Source of the DNA: Pagrus major
Taxonomy: Eukaryota > Chordata > Actinopteri > Spariformes > Sparidae
Direction: 5' to 3'
DNA length: 64,000 nucleotides
Assembly: GCF_040436345.1 (NCBI RefSeq)
Contig: NC_133230.1
Span: 19,726,197-19,790,196 of the forward strand
Below are positions 1-12,874 of the stretch, in pieces (position 1 is the stretch's first letter; each line of letters opens with the position of its first letter). Under the pieces are notes generated by a model that saw only the letters and a program-made list of their open reading frames with translations, was not told the origin of the DNA and made no database searches. Both the position numbers and the translations under genes were made by a program.

Positions 1-3000
1 CATTTTCAGAAATTAATCTTGAAATCTTATTTCTAGACCAAAATCAGTCTGACTGGCATATAATGTATTTATTTTCACATTTAACCTCTTCAAAGGTTAA
101 AGAAGTGAGATTCTCACATGGAGTTTGTGAGGGACGGATGGGCCGTGTGACTTTGATTCGATGAGTTATTTTTTAGCGACCTTCAACGTTTGTTTTGTCA
201 AATAGTGACTGCATTCTTTTCCAAACCATATCCTAGTTTTTTTCGTGCCGAAAGATAACCATACCATGACTGTAGCAGTGTGGTTTGCAATGACAAGGGG
301 TGTATTTGCCGTTGAGTTTAGAGGAACTTATAATAAAATCTACTCTTAATTAACATCTCAATTTTTTTTTTTTCTAAAACACAGAATTCTTTGTGCAAAT
401 TTCCCTCCAGCTCTTTGCTGATCAAGTCCTCATACCTCTCTGCTTCCCTCCCCTTTAGCCTCCATTTTCCTCTCTCTTGAGCGCCTCTGTCCCCTCAGGA
501 CAGAGCTGCAGCAGGAGTATGACAGAGCTCCCCAGTAGTGGCTGAGAGCGTTGCTGTCTGTTTGGAGGTTCCCTCCAGAGACAATAAATATGGGAAGGGC
601 TGGTGTTACTGCTGGCAGTTTGCAGCGGCAGGGATAATGCTCCCAGCCCGCCTGCTCTACATCATCACTAGATGTTGACTGAGAAGACGGCTGCCTCCTT
701 AGGTGACAGCAGATGTGACAGAGCTTGGTGTTACTGCAGGAGGAGGCATGACGGCTCGCAATTCATGTCCATGTATCATCACCAGAGTGTGACTGAGCCC
801 CAGAGGTGAAGCTGACATCAACAAAGCACATTATGATAATGAAATCAGACATAAGATCATGAAAGGGTGATCATGAAAAGGGTTTGACATGACTTTTCAA
901 TCAGTTCATCACAAAGATTGATAATCAAGCTCCTGTAATTTGTTTTAAACCCCTAGAAAGATGGACATGTATCATGTTTTGTGAAAAATAAAAACCTTGA
1001 TGCAGCACATTAATCCCAGCTGGTTTCTCTGGTATATTCTAAGACAAATGTGACTTCAAGGCTGACGCTGAACCTCAATTCACAGAGCGATCCAAAGCAG
1101 CTGACTCTGCAGCTCATTGTTTGAAGGCAACTGATACAGTAAACTCATTCCAGCTCCTGAGCATGTGGATGACATGCAAACTGTAGTAGAGCTAACATGG
1201 AATTACCTCAGAAATTTCTCAACCTTTGGCGTGAAAATCTTTCCCGTTAGCTAATTTTTAACATTTTTCTAAATCATCTATTCCAACACTTTCAACAATG
1301 TTTGGCATGTCCATTTTACACCCTCCCACCCTTTTTCTGAGTTTTGGATGTGGATGAAAGGACCAGAGACCTTACGTGGGTGACCTACATCATCATGGTA
1401 ACAACAGTCAGGTGACCTTCATTGTTTTACAGAGAAAAGGAACATACAATGCAAAGTACACATCACAACATAAATCAATCAAGTGTCTCCTGGCTCAGAT
1501 ACTCGAGGAAATGCAGGCAAAAGATCAACTTAAACTGCCAATAGGAGTCAATGTACAATGTAAAGGATATAGAATAATGAATACATGTTTGCACAGGTTC
1601 CCTATAAACCTCTCTATCACAGTACAGTGTTGTCTGCCTCAAGGCATGCAGTCACTGGGGAAAAGAAAGGGCAGCTGGTGATCTATTTCTGTCATCGACG
1701 AAATGATTGAATAAACTCACGTTTTGTCCTGTTGTTGTTATTTGCGACTCTGAGGGAAACGGAAACAATCCAGTTGTCTTTGGAACAACGGCGCCAATAA
1801 AACCACGTGGAACAATAATACCACTGGGAAATGCTCTCGGGGAAAAGTTGTCTGTCGCCACTTTTAATGAATGGAAGCAAATGGAAGATTCCACCAGCTA
1901 TGTTTCCCTCCAAATGTAGCGGCAATTACAACAGAAATTTGAGTTTGAGAAATTAATTTTCCAGGTGGGTGCCATTAAACCATTTAAGAAGAAGATTGTG
2001 CAACAAAATGATGTCATTAAATGAGCGGCAGTTAAACAATGGGACATAAATGTAGAAAACATGGTGGAAAGATGCCTTTAATGTTTGTTTCATGTATTCA
2101 TTTTAAGAAGGTTACAGACTCATTGCTCCTCACAGATCTGATATGTCTTCTGCTGTCATTTTTCGTCACTTCAGTGAACGTTTAAGTCACATGCGTCATG
2201 TCATAATGATAAATCCAACGGCCTTTTGGCATTTTCCTTCATCAATAAACTGACCTCCCACCTCAGCCAAGCGTAAACACTGTTAAAATGTTACTTTTAA
2301 AATTTCCACAAAGGTTTTTTTTTTTTTAAGCAAAAATTGAAAATGTGCAAAAGCCCACTTATTGTTGACCTACTTGCCCCCACTGCGATGAATCCTTTTC
2401 GATTGGTCCTTTTGAAATTTAGAGCATCACTTTCATCTCCCACTCCAAGATGCTACTTCATCCCAACGGCCAAGGTACCTGAACAGTAGCTTTCAGCACA
2501 TTGTTAAACACGCTGTTAATCTTGCAGCGAGAATCAAATATTAAACAGCTGTGAATTTTTCACTCATTGTGAGCAGCAGATAAAAGAGACGAGTGGCAAA
2601 TATAAAACCAGCAGCAGCTTGGAACTGTTACTGAAAGCTTTGTGTGGGAAACCTCAACTGGTTGGCCCATTTAAATACTAAGACCATGCAGGTTTGGAGG
2701 AAAAAGAGGATGTGGTGATAAATCAACTTTTGCTGTAATGGTTTGTCCCTTTTCTCTCCCCAGCAAACGAACAGTGTGTTACTCTCCTGCATCCGTCACA
2801 CAATAGAAAACACACTTGTTGTGTTGTTGCTCTGACAGCTGTTCGTTTTGACACGCTGCCTTGGTGACGGCTCGTGTGTGAACAGAACAAAATCTGAATG
2901 TACTGTTACTGTGTGAAGTTTGCACAGAATGCTTCACTGCACCTCTGAAATGTAATATATGAGCTGTGTTATGTCCCTGGACATTGTTTTTATTCTATCT

Positions 3001-3780
3001 GTCTGTTGGGTTGCAGGTGATCCAGGGATGATGTCGCGGCCTACCAGCCCTGATTGTTAATGTGTTGCACCTCCTCTGCAGGGTTCAAAGTCCCCTCCTC
3101 CACCCAGCAGCACTTTCTCCCCTGGCTTTCACCCTTTCACATGTTTTCTTCAAGAATTCTCCTCATTTGCATGTCTAGATGCAATAAAAAGTACATATAG
3201 GGATAACTGTGAACAGTCTTCTCAAAAGAACTGAAGGATTTGTGTGAGGAATAAAATAAAAAGAGAGTTTAAGGTTGCTTTCACACATGTAGTTGGGTTT
3301 ATTGGGGAATAAAGTAATTTTTTTCCTGTACACGCTGACCTTTTGCAAAAAAACAAGAGGAGTAGACATGAAGTCATGGACTGACAGGTAACTCATTGAT
3401 TGGACAGTTCTGGCAACTGTCGTTCTGCTTCATCGGCTCCACATGAACCCACATGGGGGGAAACATTTCTGGTGACTGACAGCACGTAACACTGCATTTA
3501 ACTGAACCTGAAGTGTTCTTTTGTGCTCTCTGTAGTCCAATTGTTTAGTCTGCGCCAGCTTTATTGACGGCTTTCACACCAGCCTTAACAAACTGAACCA
3601 AACAGGCAGATTAATCAGAGTGTGGATGAACCTTTCCAAATAGGCTAAGTGTGAAAGTCTCTTAAGAGACAAGTTTCTTTCATACCTTCACCGGCCAATT
3701 ACTTTGAAAAGTGATGAGACGACCACCTCAACCCCATTTCCATTGTTTAGAATTGTTTAAAACTTTGGTACAGTCGATAC
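1..3780. other. Gene-poor AT-rich sequence
   Basis: No gene can be named here. The open frames are short and unlike known proteins. A palindromic E-box (CCACGTGG) lies near 1804. One exon-like segment at 1342-1397 is listed separately. Short homopolymers occur (T/A runs near 361 and 2319). The rest may be intergenic or intronic sequence of a gene outside the window. Confidence 0.6.
1342..1397 (+). other. Possible coding exon, unidentified
   Basis: A pyrimidine-rich tract ending in CTGAG precedes 56 bases that read, after two bases, as LDVDERTRDLTWVTYIIM and then meet a GTAACA donor-like site. The peptide has coding-like composition. The LDVDE start faintly recalls the extracellular domain of Cys-loop receptors, but the rest does not align convincingly. 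No partner exon was found. A segment this short can arise by chance, so this is a prompt for a search and not a gene call. Confidence 0.15.
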
Positions 3781-3789
3781 AGTATTGAC

Positions 3790-4172
3790 ACTGTTCCCAG
3801 GGTCTCTCCACCTGCACCTCATCTCCGCATTACTTTTGTTTTCATTTCAGCCTGTGTTCATTTCCCTCAGTTCGTCTGTTCTCATCCTCACGTCAGTCCT
3901 GTTGTCGTCCACACATCTCCAGTGCTCCTGTGAATGTTCCCCGATAGTCGATTCCTCGTGGTTTTCTGGTTTGTCCTTAGTTTTTGGATTACTTCTGTAT
4001 TTTCCTTTGCCTGCCTTGTTGTTGCCAGTTTTTGTCGCCTGCCATTTTATTGTTTACACATTTGGATTCTTGGATTTTGGCCTTCAGCTTATTAAAGCTT
4101 GCTTTTTGTTTTATTGCCTGCCAGCCTCGGTGTCTTGCGTTCGGGTCCTGTCTGTGTACCTGTGACAGGTGC
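3790..4172 (+). repeat. Teleost interspersed repeat, TTAAAGC...GTTCGGGTCC end
   Basis: The segment begins with a CTGCACCTCATC-type motif, passes through TTTTGCCTGCC-like text and ends with TTAAAGCTTGCTTTTTG, then CCTCGGTGTCTTGCGTTCG and CCTGTGACAG. I recognise this order from a common teleost dispersed repeat but cannot give a family name. The pyrimidine-rich plus strand gives a 126-codon hydrophobic open frame, which is best explained as a by-product of the repeat. Confidence 0.55.
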
Positions 4173-4289
4173 GAGACAGGACGTGCAGTCCCCTGTGTGC
4201 AAGTCCTTTGTCACCCAACCAAGATGATTCTCAAATCAACACAAAATAAATCAGCCCACTATTGGAAGAGTTTTTATAAAGGCTGATTA

Positions 4290-5857
4290 TTCCTCTGACG
4301 ATATATTTTTCATTCATTCCAGGAGTCACACAGAGCTTCATGTTTATTCTTAACCAGCCTCAGAAGCCTCAGAACCAGGGAACACAGCAGACACATGGCA
4401 GACATCTCTGCTGTGCCTGTCAAAACCCGACTCTCTCTCCTTTTAAGTCATCTTTCTGAAAAATCTTCTAGCTTTCAGCAGAATTCACACACATGTACAG
4501 TAACCCTGTGTCCTTGGTCTTTTCTTTGCCTCTTGAGGTCGATATGGTCTCTGCTGTTTAAGTCCCTGCTGGGAGCCCCTGAGAAATGTCAATAGTAAGC
4601 CATATTGGAGAGTCACTTCAAGATCAAAAGATTAACCCTGAACCATAAAAGAGCCTGTCCACTCATCGAGCTGTGTGACTCAATGAATACAGATCATTCT
4701 GGCTTTCATTGTGTATTTCTTGATTTAGGCTCCATTCTTCACTTGGGTTTATTTGATTGGAAGTGTTGGCTGGCTCATGCATTTTTCTTTTACAAATAAT
4801 TGATCAGTCCGTGGGGCTCCCTCAGTGATGATGGTAGAGAAACTGCAAAAATCATTATCAGTAATTGAATTGTAGCAGTTGACTGAGCAGCAATTACAGT
4901 AAGCTTCTAATTATGCTCAAACAGGTCTGGAAAGATATTGGTGTAAACAGTAAGTTCACAAGAAGCTGTTATGTAACTCTGAATAAATTTCACTGTAATC
5001 ACAGGCTGGTTTATTTGGGGACCGTCTTACAAATTATGTTGCCATTAAAATTGCCCTGTGTGCCGTTTTGGACCACCAAAAACATTTATTTAACGATATT
5101 GTATTACTTAGCATTGAAACTGTGTACAGTTATGCTGCAGGGACACTTTGCACATGTTTGTTGTTCACTTGTTCAAGCTGAGAGTGCTGTTATCTACTTC
5201 ATTGTAGCATTTATGCTAATCAAAATTATAATGCACAAACCCTTGAGAATAGCTTTCTACGTGGAAATTGCCTCTTTCATCCACATATTCAAGTGTAAAT
5301 AACTGTAGGTGCCTTATCTGTGAAGCTAATCCACCAAGGCTGGAAACCTCGCGCCCCGAAGCGTCCCTTTTTAATTTCAGTGTCCTCTAATCTGATTTAA
5401 GATTCCAGGGTCGAAAACCATCTCCTCTGCTCGCTCCCCTGACTTGCAGGTAACAATACCTCCATTACAGCGCTGACAGCCGCCTTAGTGGCACCTTTCA
5501 GAATATACGGCAGCCATTTGGCTGAATTGCTGCGAGTGTTTTTGATTTGGGTGCAGTCACTTGTCTTTGTCTTTGCATTAATGACTTCTGAGAAAAAATC
5601 TAAGACTCATATGGCCTTTACAAGCGCCTAGAGGGCTTTATTAATAGACACTCTTTGGTCTTGTTAGTAATATACAGTGGTGTGGAGTAAGTGAAAAGAA
5701 AATGAGCCAGTTATACTCACTTCTTCTGATGCTGCTCTGAAATATTTTGAAATAAATCATGACCCTCATGAACTTTTGAAACAGCAGTTAAAGTCTCGAC
5801 TTAAGATCCACTTAGTGCTGATGCTGCTTAAAGTAACAGAACTAATATAGTGATTTT
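4290..5857. other. Unannotated AT-rich stretch
   Basis: No gene or RNA can be supported. Short open frames (for example 4395-4595 and 4913-5302) lack recognisable domains and splice context. No strong repeat was seen. Confidence 0.5.
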
Positions 5858-5925
5858 AAGTCAAACCACAATCTTTTTCCAGACCTAACCAAGTAGTTTT
5901 CCTGCATAAACCTAAAAAACCTCCA
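5858..5925 (+). repeat. Short copy of ACCTAACCAAGTAGTTTT repeat
   Basis: This is a fragment of a teleost repeat with the pattern CAAACCACAATCTTTTTCC, then ACCTAACCAAGTAGTTTT, then CTGCATAAACCTAA. Related copies lie at 18855-18970 (same orientation) and about 45222-45345 (opposite orientation). Confidence 0.5.
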
Positions 5926-5929
5926 AGTG

Positions 5930-7994
5930 TATGAGAAAGGTCCAATATGCCTGTGGCTGGTACGCTGCAATGGTTATGTTGATATATGTTGTCACTGGCT
6001 ATCGAACTGTTGAGTTTAGATGTGATCGTGTGTTGCTCTTAACACAATGTGCTTCCAGTGACTATAAAAGCTCCAGCAGAATCCTTGTTTTTCCTGCAGA
6101 GACCCTGAGAGCCTGAGATCATTCACTCCTCCATACCCCTCCCCCACTTCTGCAGTTTTATAATATGCTGGAAAGGACGGCTCTGGCACCACCTGAGGAT
6201 GTGTTATCCACATCCTCTCGCTGTACTGCTGAGCTTTTTTGCCAAGCACATCATTGTAATATTGGTGAGGGTGAATAAAACCATGACGTTGTGGGCCAAA
6301 AAAAACAACACAATGAGCTGAAAGATGCTGAAACACTCCATGGAGCAGAAGGGTGCAGCGGAGCAGTAGAGATGACAATTCTCTTGCTACGAGCAGCTCC
6401 TTACATGTCATACAGTTTCATTTGTCATATTAAAATGTTGATCAGAGCAGCTTTAAAGTCCTCACTACTTCAGAGAACCAAAGGTCTCCCTTTTTCTTGC
6501 TGCCTCTCATAAATCACAAGGAATCTGCAAGAAATAATGTGTCCTTTTTTTCTCTTCTAGCAGAAAATGTCAGCCGTCATCATGTTCACAGGTAGGGCAA
6601 TCCAGAGGCATTCACATCTTAAGGTTTTCTTTGAGGTTTGTCTTCTACAGGTACCTCAGACTGCTGATTGTACACAGTGGTCATACATCCATCAGTAAAG
6701 GAGGGTATGGAGATTAAGCCTCCAGAGCTCAATAACCAAACTCCTCAGTGCTCCTAGAATGCCAAATGACATTACATGTATTTTTCTTCTAAGCCTGTCG
6801 TCATCTTTAAAAAAATAAAATAAAATTTCAATAGCTTATTATGATAGAAGAACATACCTGCATCCCGAGAGAGGAAAACATGCAATGTGACATCTCAAAA
6901 ACCTGTCACAGCTGTCATGGTGGACCATCACACTTCATCAGTTCTCCCTCTGTTTCAGCATCATTAAAGGAATCAATCAGCATGAGGAATGATCAAAACA
7001 CATTTAGGAATTTACTAGTAAACAGAAGCTTTTAGCAGAAATATTTTATTCTTAATTCGTTGTTTGGGTTGTGGTGGTCAGAGAAAAGGAGACATCTTGT
7101 AGTCTTGTTAGAATAAAACACCAAAAAGAACAACAAGACAGGTAACTGTATCAAAGCTACATCGCTGTCTCCTGATAGTGATCAACCTTAGAAGTTAAGA
7201 GTCTTAAAGGAGACGATTAATGCCTTTCCTTCAGTGTTTTATATACTGTAGGTTCTTGCACATGTAAAAGATCTTGAAAGTTAAAAAGGGAGTTCGCACC
7301 AACAGAAGCTCCTCTCTCCCACAGAAAGCCTTGCTCCTGAAACACCTTATCCGTAGTCCCGCCTTTATTTCAGTGACTTTGTGGCATCACACTGCGACAC
7401 AGAGTCACACATTTGCATAATTTATGCCAAATAAACATCACAACTGAAATGATTTCTTACACTGACTAATCTCCCCTTTCAAATTGCACCATTGCCACCA
7501 CCAACAGACTGAAAATCCAACCTTCAACTCACTGTTTGGAGAAACAACACCCTCAATTACTCTGACCTGCAGTACATCACAGAGATGCTTGTCTCAGCCT
7601 CCTAATTAAAGAGGAGTCAGATGTGAGAAAATAGATCATGCAGCTTCACGCATGCATTAGCTGGTGGGATGACCTCGTACATGACGGCAGTATGTGTAGG
7701 AAACCAAGGTCATTCTGTAGTTTCTCTATTACATAATCTATCCTTCCTCAGAGATAACACCATAGTGTTGTGTTTTATCTAGATGTAATGAATAGCTCTT
7801 GTCACCTCAGATACTACTTCAGTTGAGATAGGTGTAAAGATGAGAGGTCTAGTTATTTTTATTCCCGGGATGTCGAGCTTTTTTTGCTTCATGCACCACT
7901 GAGCAGCTCTTATAGGAATGAGTGGGGCAGTATCTAGATTTTCCATCTGTTTCTTTTGCTCTTCCTTGTCACCAGCCATGAAAGCAGCTCTGTA
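5930..7994. other. Unannotated stretch
   Basis: No gene was recognised on either strand. Overlapping open frames near 6016-6512 are on opposite strands and have no family signature. An A/T-rich run with AAATAAAATAAAA occurs near 6810. Confidence 0.5.
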
Positions 7995-8405
7995 AGACTG
8001 CAATTTAAGCTAAACGCTAATGTCAGCATGGTAATATGCTCACAATGACAATGCTATCATGCTGATGTTTAGCAGAACAAGTTTAACTTCTTAGTTTAGG
8101 GTCTCAGCATGCTAATATTGGCTTTTGCAAGTATTGGTATGGGACAATTGGGAAATGATATAGGCCTATGTAATTATATTCATATTTCATAACAATCCAC
8201 CCAATAATTGTCAAAACATTTCACTCAAAAACACAAATGTCAACCGCATCTTATCTGTAGAGGAAAAATCAAGTTATCAGCAAAGTCAGTTGGATTCACC
8301 CTCTGTGAACCATGAATGTCTGGACCAAATATAATGGCAATCCATCTGATAGCTGTCAAGAAATTTAAGTTTGGACCAAAGTGTTGGACCCAATAATAAT
8401 GATAA
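7995..8405 (+). repeat. Decayed teleost repeat (GCTAATGTTAGCA...GGACCAAAGTG type)
   Basis: The left part has repeated TCAGCATG/GCTAAT/TTTAGC words. The right part has AACAATCCACCCAATAATTG, CATTTCACTCAAAAAC, AATGTCAACC, CATGAATGTCTGGACCAAAT, GGCAATCCATCTGATAG and TTTGGACCAAAGTG in order. That order matches a very common teleost repeat from memory; the family name is unknown to me. A second, shorter copy is at 43970-44115. The minus-strand open frames at 7779-8003 and 8240-8437 overlap it and are not genes. Confidence 0.65.
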
Positions 8406-10902
8406 TGATAATCTCTTTGGTCATGTGTGTTTACCATATTATAGACACACCATATTCCAGGCTATTTCCTGCGATTGCGTTAAATTGTGTTATTTCTTCT
8501 GTTGCATAGAAGATGTGACCACGAAGTAATAGAAAGCTGCCCCACATTTCCATTCTCAGCATATATTTTTATCTCCTTTGACTTGACAACGCCGTGGTTC
8601 TTTTACTGTACTTTTTTTTTATGGTCGGTCAGTCAGGGTGGGACAGCGTATGTATAATTAAGATGTACAGGGTGAGAGGGTACAGACACTACATGAATTA
8701 TACAATATGTTATTTGAGCTGCAGTCTTCCCCCGCTCGTGAATGCCGCTGCCTAAAGGCTCAACATGTTGCTGCCTTCTGCAGACGTCACTCTGGTTTGA
8801 CATGAAGCTGAACACAACAGTGTGAACTGAAGGATTCAAGGACCTGCCAATCTTATTTGTTTTAGAAATACTCTTGATCATCGGTCAGATTCCTGTCACT
8901 TTTTGCCTGTTCACCCAGATATATATATTCTGTCATTGTCAAAAAGTCTTTTCCCATTTTGTTAAAAACAAACTGGATGAAGTAAGTTCGGTACAAACCT
9001 CTCCACTCTTCAGTTTTTATAGTTTGAAATGGTAAAATGCAAATGTGAAAGCAGTAAACACTTCTCTGACTATCCGGTTTTTCTCAGCAATCTGCATCAG
9101 GCAGTTTTTCAATCTCTCCAAAATTACCTGCACTCAGATGTAGATAAAATAGTAGGGTAGAAATTGTGCTGAAACCCAGCCAACAGTATAAAAGTGGTTC
9201 TTTTGAAGCCCACTCTCAGTTAAAGGTACTTGAGATGCGTATCATCTCCGTGAAAGAGCAAATGCGGCACCTTGACAGTAATCATTTCAATATGAAAACG
9301 TCCTATCAACCTCTTTCTCAAGCTCTGTAATTATGTTTGGAAGTTGTGACCATCTTTTTACTCATAAAATGCTCATGCATGCACGCACACAAAGCATCAA
9401 AATCAACTTGAATGGAATATTTGCCCTTTTATTCCTGATTAATTTGTCTTTTTCTAGCATTTCCAAATGTATTTCACTGGTTAATGGAAGAATTGACCAC
9501 CTGTCAAATTCAGACTCCAAAAAAACTCATTAAAGTTCATTATTTCCTTATTTACACAAACTTTATGCATATTAAATAGTCAAAAACAAGTGCTTGTGTG
9601 GGAAAACAGCCTATACAAAGAGCAAAACAGCATTTTTCCAGGTTGAGGGCTTTAAGAATTGATATGAACTATATATTACTGGATTTGAAATGTCATTGGC
9701 AACATGATGCATCAATCATCTGGAGGCTGGTGTGGTAGTGGCTCAGGAGAGAGGAGAAAGAAGAGAGAGTGGGTCACACACACGATCACTAATTGGCTGT
9801 TGTAGTCTCTAGGGTGGGCATAGTTTGTTAGCTTGTCCGTTTGATTATTTGTTGATTGTACATTGCTGATGTGGTTTTATCTTGAAATGGTTTGCATGAA
9901 CAGAATCACAAGAATCTAAGCTTTCTAACGATGTATGGCATGACTACACACCTAAATTGAGGTGTCTGCCTATTTGCTTAGACTTGTTTGTATTGTTTGG
10001 ATATATATATGATGAACTGAAATCTGTGGATAATCTAATATAATATATAAATATAACCATGCTCATTTATCAGTAAAGCTTTACTATAATTATGCCAGAA
10101 AACCATCAGCATGCATTCAGTGTACCACTTATAACTGTCTTGTTACTATATTTAATTGAATGTACAGTAATGGGAGCTGCCGTGAAAGAGGAGTAGTGGT
10201 GAACTTGGTGGCTGTCCCTGTCTCATTCTCCTGACAGACCTGGGGCCTGGAGATGTAAGGTGTAAAAAAGGGAGCTGCCTCATTTCCATTCTCACTTTAT
10301 ATCAGTCTGTCTGGAGAGTTGGGAAAAAGGGAACAAATGGCCCTGTACAGCTCCAGACTTCACATAATGTAGCCTCATTCCAGTTATGTACCTATATTTG
10401 ACAGCGAGCGCGATGAGGAGACGAGTGGTGAGCAAAGAGCAAACTCCTCCACATATTTCTAATTTTCTTATTTCATGCAGTATAATGAATCAGACTGCAG
10501 ATATGCAGTGTGTATGTTCACCCACTGTATGTCCACTCCTCCACATGCGGCACTGTGCATATTCACAGAGGGGACGAGATGTGCTGTTCCTGTTCTTCTT
10601 CTATCTAATGCCAGTGCAGCATTTCAATACATTAATGAGTAAAACTTTAATGTATTCTTATATACCCATAGCATGAGAGGAGAGGAAGAGAAATCTGGTC
10701 TGCCCTCAACTCTTAATCAGTGGTGTTTGCTTCCTCAAGTGTTATCAGGGCTCAGCTTGTGTCCAGGTGGTAACTGCTCTTCTGGCTTAGTTGGCTTTTC
10801 TTTTTCTATCCGCTACAACTGCTCAAGGCTGCCGAGATGGACTGCAAAGCCCCCTGCACCTAACCTTAAATGGTGTGAAGTCTTCAGCTGCTGTGGCAGA
10901 AG
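8406..10902. other. Unannotated stretch with one small repeat fragment
   Basis: No gene is supported. At 9484-9525 the text AAGAATTGACCACCTGTCAAATTC resembles the head of the element at 30656 and 54150. The remainder is AT-rich unique-looking sequence with short open frames only. Confidence 0.45.
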
Positions 10903-11014
10903 TCACGACACCAAGAGCTCATACAGTGTGAACTTCTTCTCAAAGGCCTCTCTCAGATGCTCTGCCGCAGGGATTATCTGTTCCAGCAGGACAGTTTGCT
11001 TTAACACATCAGAA
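10903..11014 (-). other. Candidate coding exon, unidentified protein C terminus
   Basis: On the minus strand an acceptor-like CTCTCATCTCATAG is followed, after one base, by a 36-residue open frame beginning SDVLKQTVLLEQII and ending REAFEKKFTLYELLVS before TGA (stop 10903-10905). The peptide is leucine/glutamate/lysine-rich and predicts an amphipathic helix. An internal-exon reading is also possible, because a GTGTCG donor-like site precedes the stop. I do not recognise the protein and found no matching upstream exon. If real, it would be the last exon of a minus-strand gene with large introns across this stretch. Confidence 0.3.
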
Positions 11015-12290
11015 CTATGAGATGAGAGGATGGTTATTGATCCATCTTAAAACTGGCTAATAAATACTAATCAGACTGGTGCAAAAGCCCAGATTTGGTT
11101 TGTGCATTTCAACACAGAGGTCTTTCCAGTACCTAAAACTATACATGGCTGCCTCAGACTGCTCTCGTGTTACCAAATATTCTTTGACCTACAATTCACA
11201 CCAGCAATGACACAACCCACTTGCACTGTTGCATTCATCAGGTTGGTCTGAAAAGGAGTTGATAACATCATACATTTTATCACATTGTGACATCTCTACA
11301 ACCTGTTCAAGGTCACATGGAGTCAGACCCAGTCCGCTACCTTCATCACTTTATCTGTTACGACCCTGCTGTAGTCAGCACCTCCTGTGTTCCCATTGCA
11401 CTATTTCTTTCTCTGTTATAAGCTCACAGCAAACTTTTTTCTGATTGATCGTCACATGTTTTAGATTTTTTATATAAAAAGGATCAGCGCTTTTTTGTCT
11501 ACCCCCTCTTCTTTTCCACCTCTTATTCTGTCAAAAAGCAATTGATTGTGTTTCCCCAGTCCTTCTTTAATCTCCCAGCAATGCGAAGGAAGACCTAGAA
11601 AATGTATTTTCTTACTTACGGTCTAAGACTCTGGAGGCAATCTGTCAACTCAATCCTGACCAACCTGTGTGTGTGTGTGTCTGTGCATGTGTGCACACAT
11701 TTGTTCATGTGTGTGCTCCTACTCACTACGCCTGTCACCATTCATGTGTGTGAGGCCACCCGTGGTGGTCTTCATCTCTTTTCATGGCTCTGTGGGTTTC
11801 TCCGCCTGTGAGGCTGCTTTTCTCCCTGTGACATCAGCGGGTACTGCTGATAAGACTTACAACATGAGGTTACAGCTACTATTAACTGTGTATGACAGAC
11901 TGGAGGGGGGCACTGAGCACGCATATCTCAACAGAGAGAGGGATGTCATGGAAACATGGCATTAATGAAATCCCAGATAAGGCTTTAAGTTAAAAATCTC
12001 AGAGGTTTAATAAAAATAATCTGACGTTGTACATGGACTTGTCAAGATGTCAGGACCTATCGTCTCCTCAACCACTGAACCATGAACATGAGTGTAAAAC
12101 TTTTATTAAATGTGATTTTGGTGATTCAGCAAATATTTCAACTTGAGGCAGGGATGCCGGCTGTATAGCGATGTGGCACTTCCTCGGATAAGTAAACAAA
12201 CCGGGCCATATGTATAGAACTGTCGAGTATGGTTTGGAGAACAAGTAGTGAAGGAATTTACACCACATTCTTATTACAACTTGTCAAATA
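11015..12290. other. Unannotated stretch with short TG-rich patch
   Basis: An imperfect TG-rich patch lies at about 11666-11720. No gene, RNA or clear transposon was seen. Open frames at 11602-11965 run through the TG patch and are low-complexity artefacts. Confidence 0.45.
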
Positions 12291-12299
12291 CAGTAGCTT

Positions 12300-12870
12300 G
12301 GATAGTGTTTTTAAGCCCTAAACTACGGCGCCTTAAGCTGTACACCTACCCCTCTGGTGTCAGTTTTGCAACAGGAGGGGCTCTGCTGTCAAGTTTAGTC
12401 CAATTAGACTTTTAAAATAACAAACATCACTAATACTTCACATATTATGACTTTTGGACTGTTTAACGATGGTTTGGAAACCAAAACTGCCTGTTAAGGT
12501 TTAAGAAAATATCCTGTGTTTTAAAAAGCCTACTGCACCCTACCTACTCAGCACCAAATGGCAGACAGACAGAGATAGCAGCTAGCTGGTGAACATAGAT
12601 GAGCATTTAGCAGCTACAGAGCCAGATATTTCCCCAAGGAAGGAAGGTTGGTAGAGACCAAAAACAGAGCTAAAACAGAGTGAATATTGGACTCATAAAT
12701 CCTCCACCAGGTGAACGGAAAAGCTGCTGGATGTGTAAATAAGCAATCGTTCACAAATATCAACTTCAAAGCTGATAATATGTCAACGGTGTGTTCACAA
12801 CTTGTTTCTGCTGCCACCAAGTGGGCAAAAAAAGTCAGTCATTGCAGGTTTAAGCTACTGCTCCTAGCCA
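12300..12870 (+). repeat. Teleost repeat (CCAGATATTTCCC...AGACCAAAAACAGAGC type)
   Basis: The text GAGCCAGATATTTCCCC, then GGTAGAGACCAAAAACAGAGC, GAGTGAATATTGGACT, AGGTGAACGGAAAAGCTGC, GGATGTGTAAATAAGCAA and CAGTCATTGCAGGTTTAAG follows the order of an abundant dispersed repeat I remember from percomorph fish. Family name and exact borders are uncertain; the left part (12300-12540) may be flanking sequence. The open frames on both strands here are by-products. Confidence 0.5.
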
Positions 12871-12874
12871 TCAC

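Noticed and set aside
513-590. Acceptor-like CCCCTCAG, short frame TELQQEYDRAPQ, stop and AATAAA near 583
   Set aside because: Too short in every frame, with no upstream exon; the arrangement is suggestive but not supportable.
3017-3060. Short terminal-exon-like segment (DPGMMSRPTSPDC then stop) after TTGGGTTGCAG
   Set aside because: Only 13 codons, no protein match and no partner exon; such patterns occur often by chance.
3785-4286. Hydrophobic 126- and 100-codon frames
   Set aside because: They lie in a pyrimidine-rich teleost interspersed repeat.
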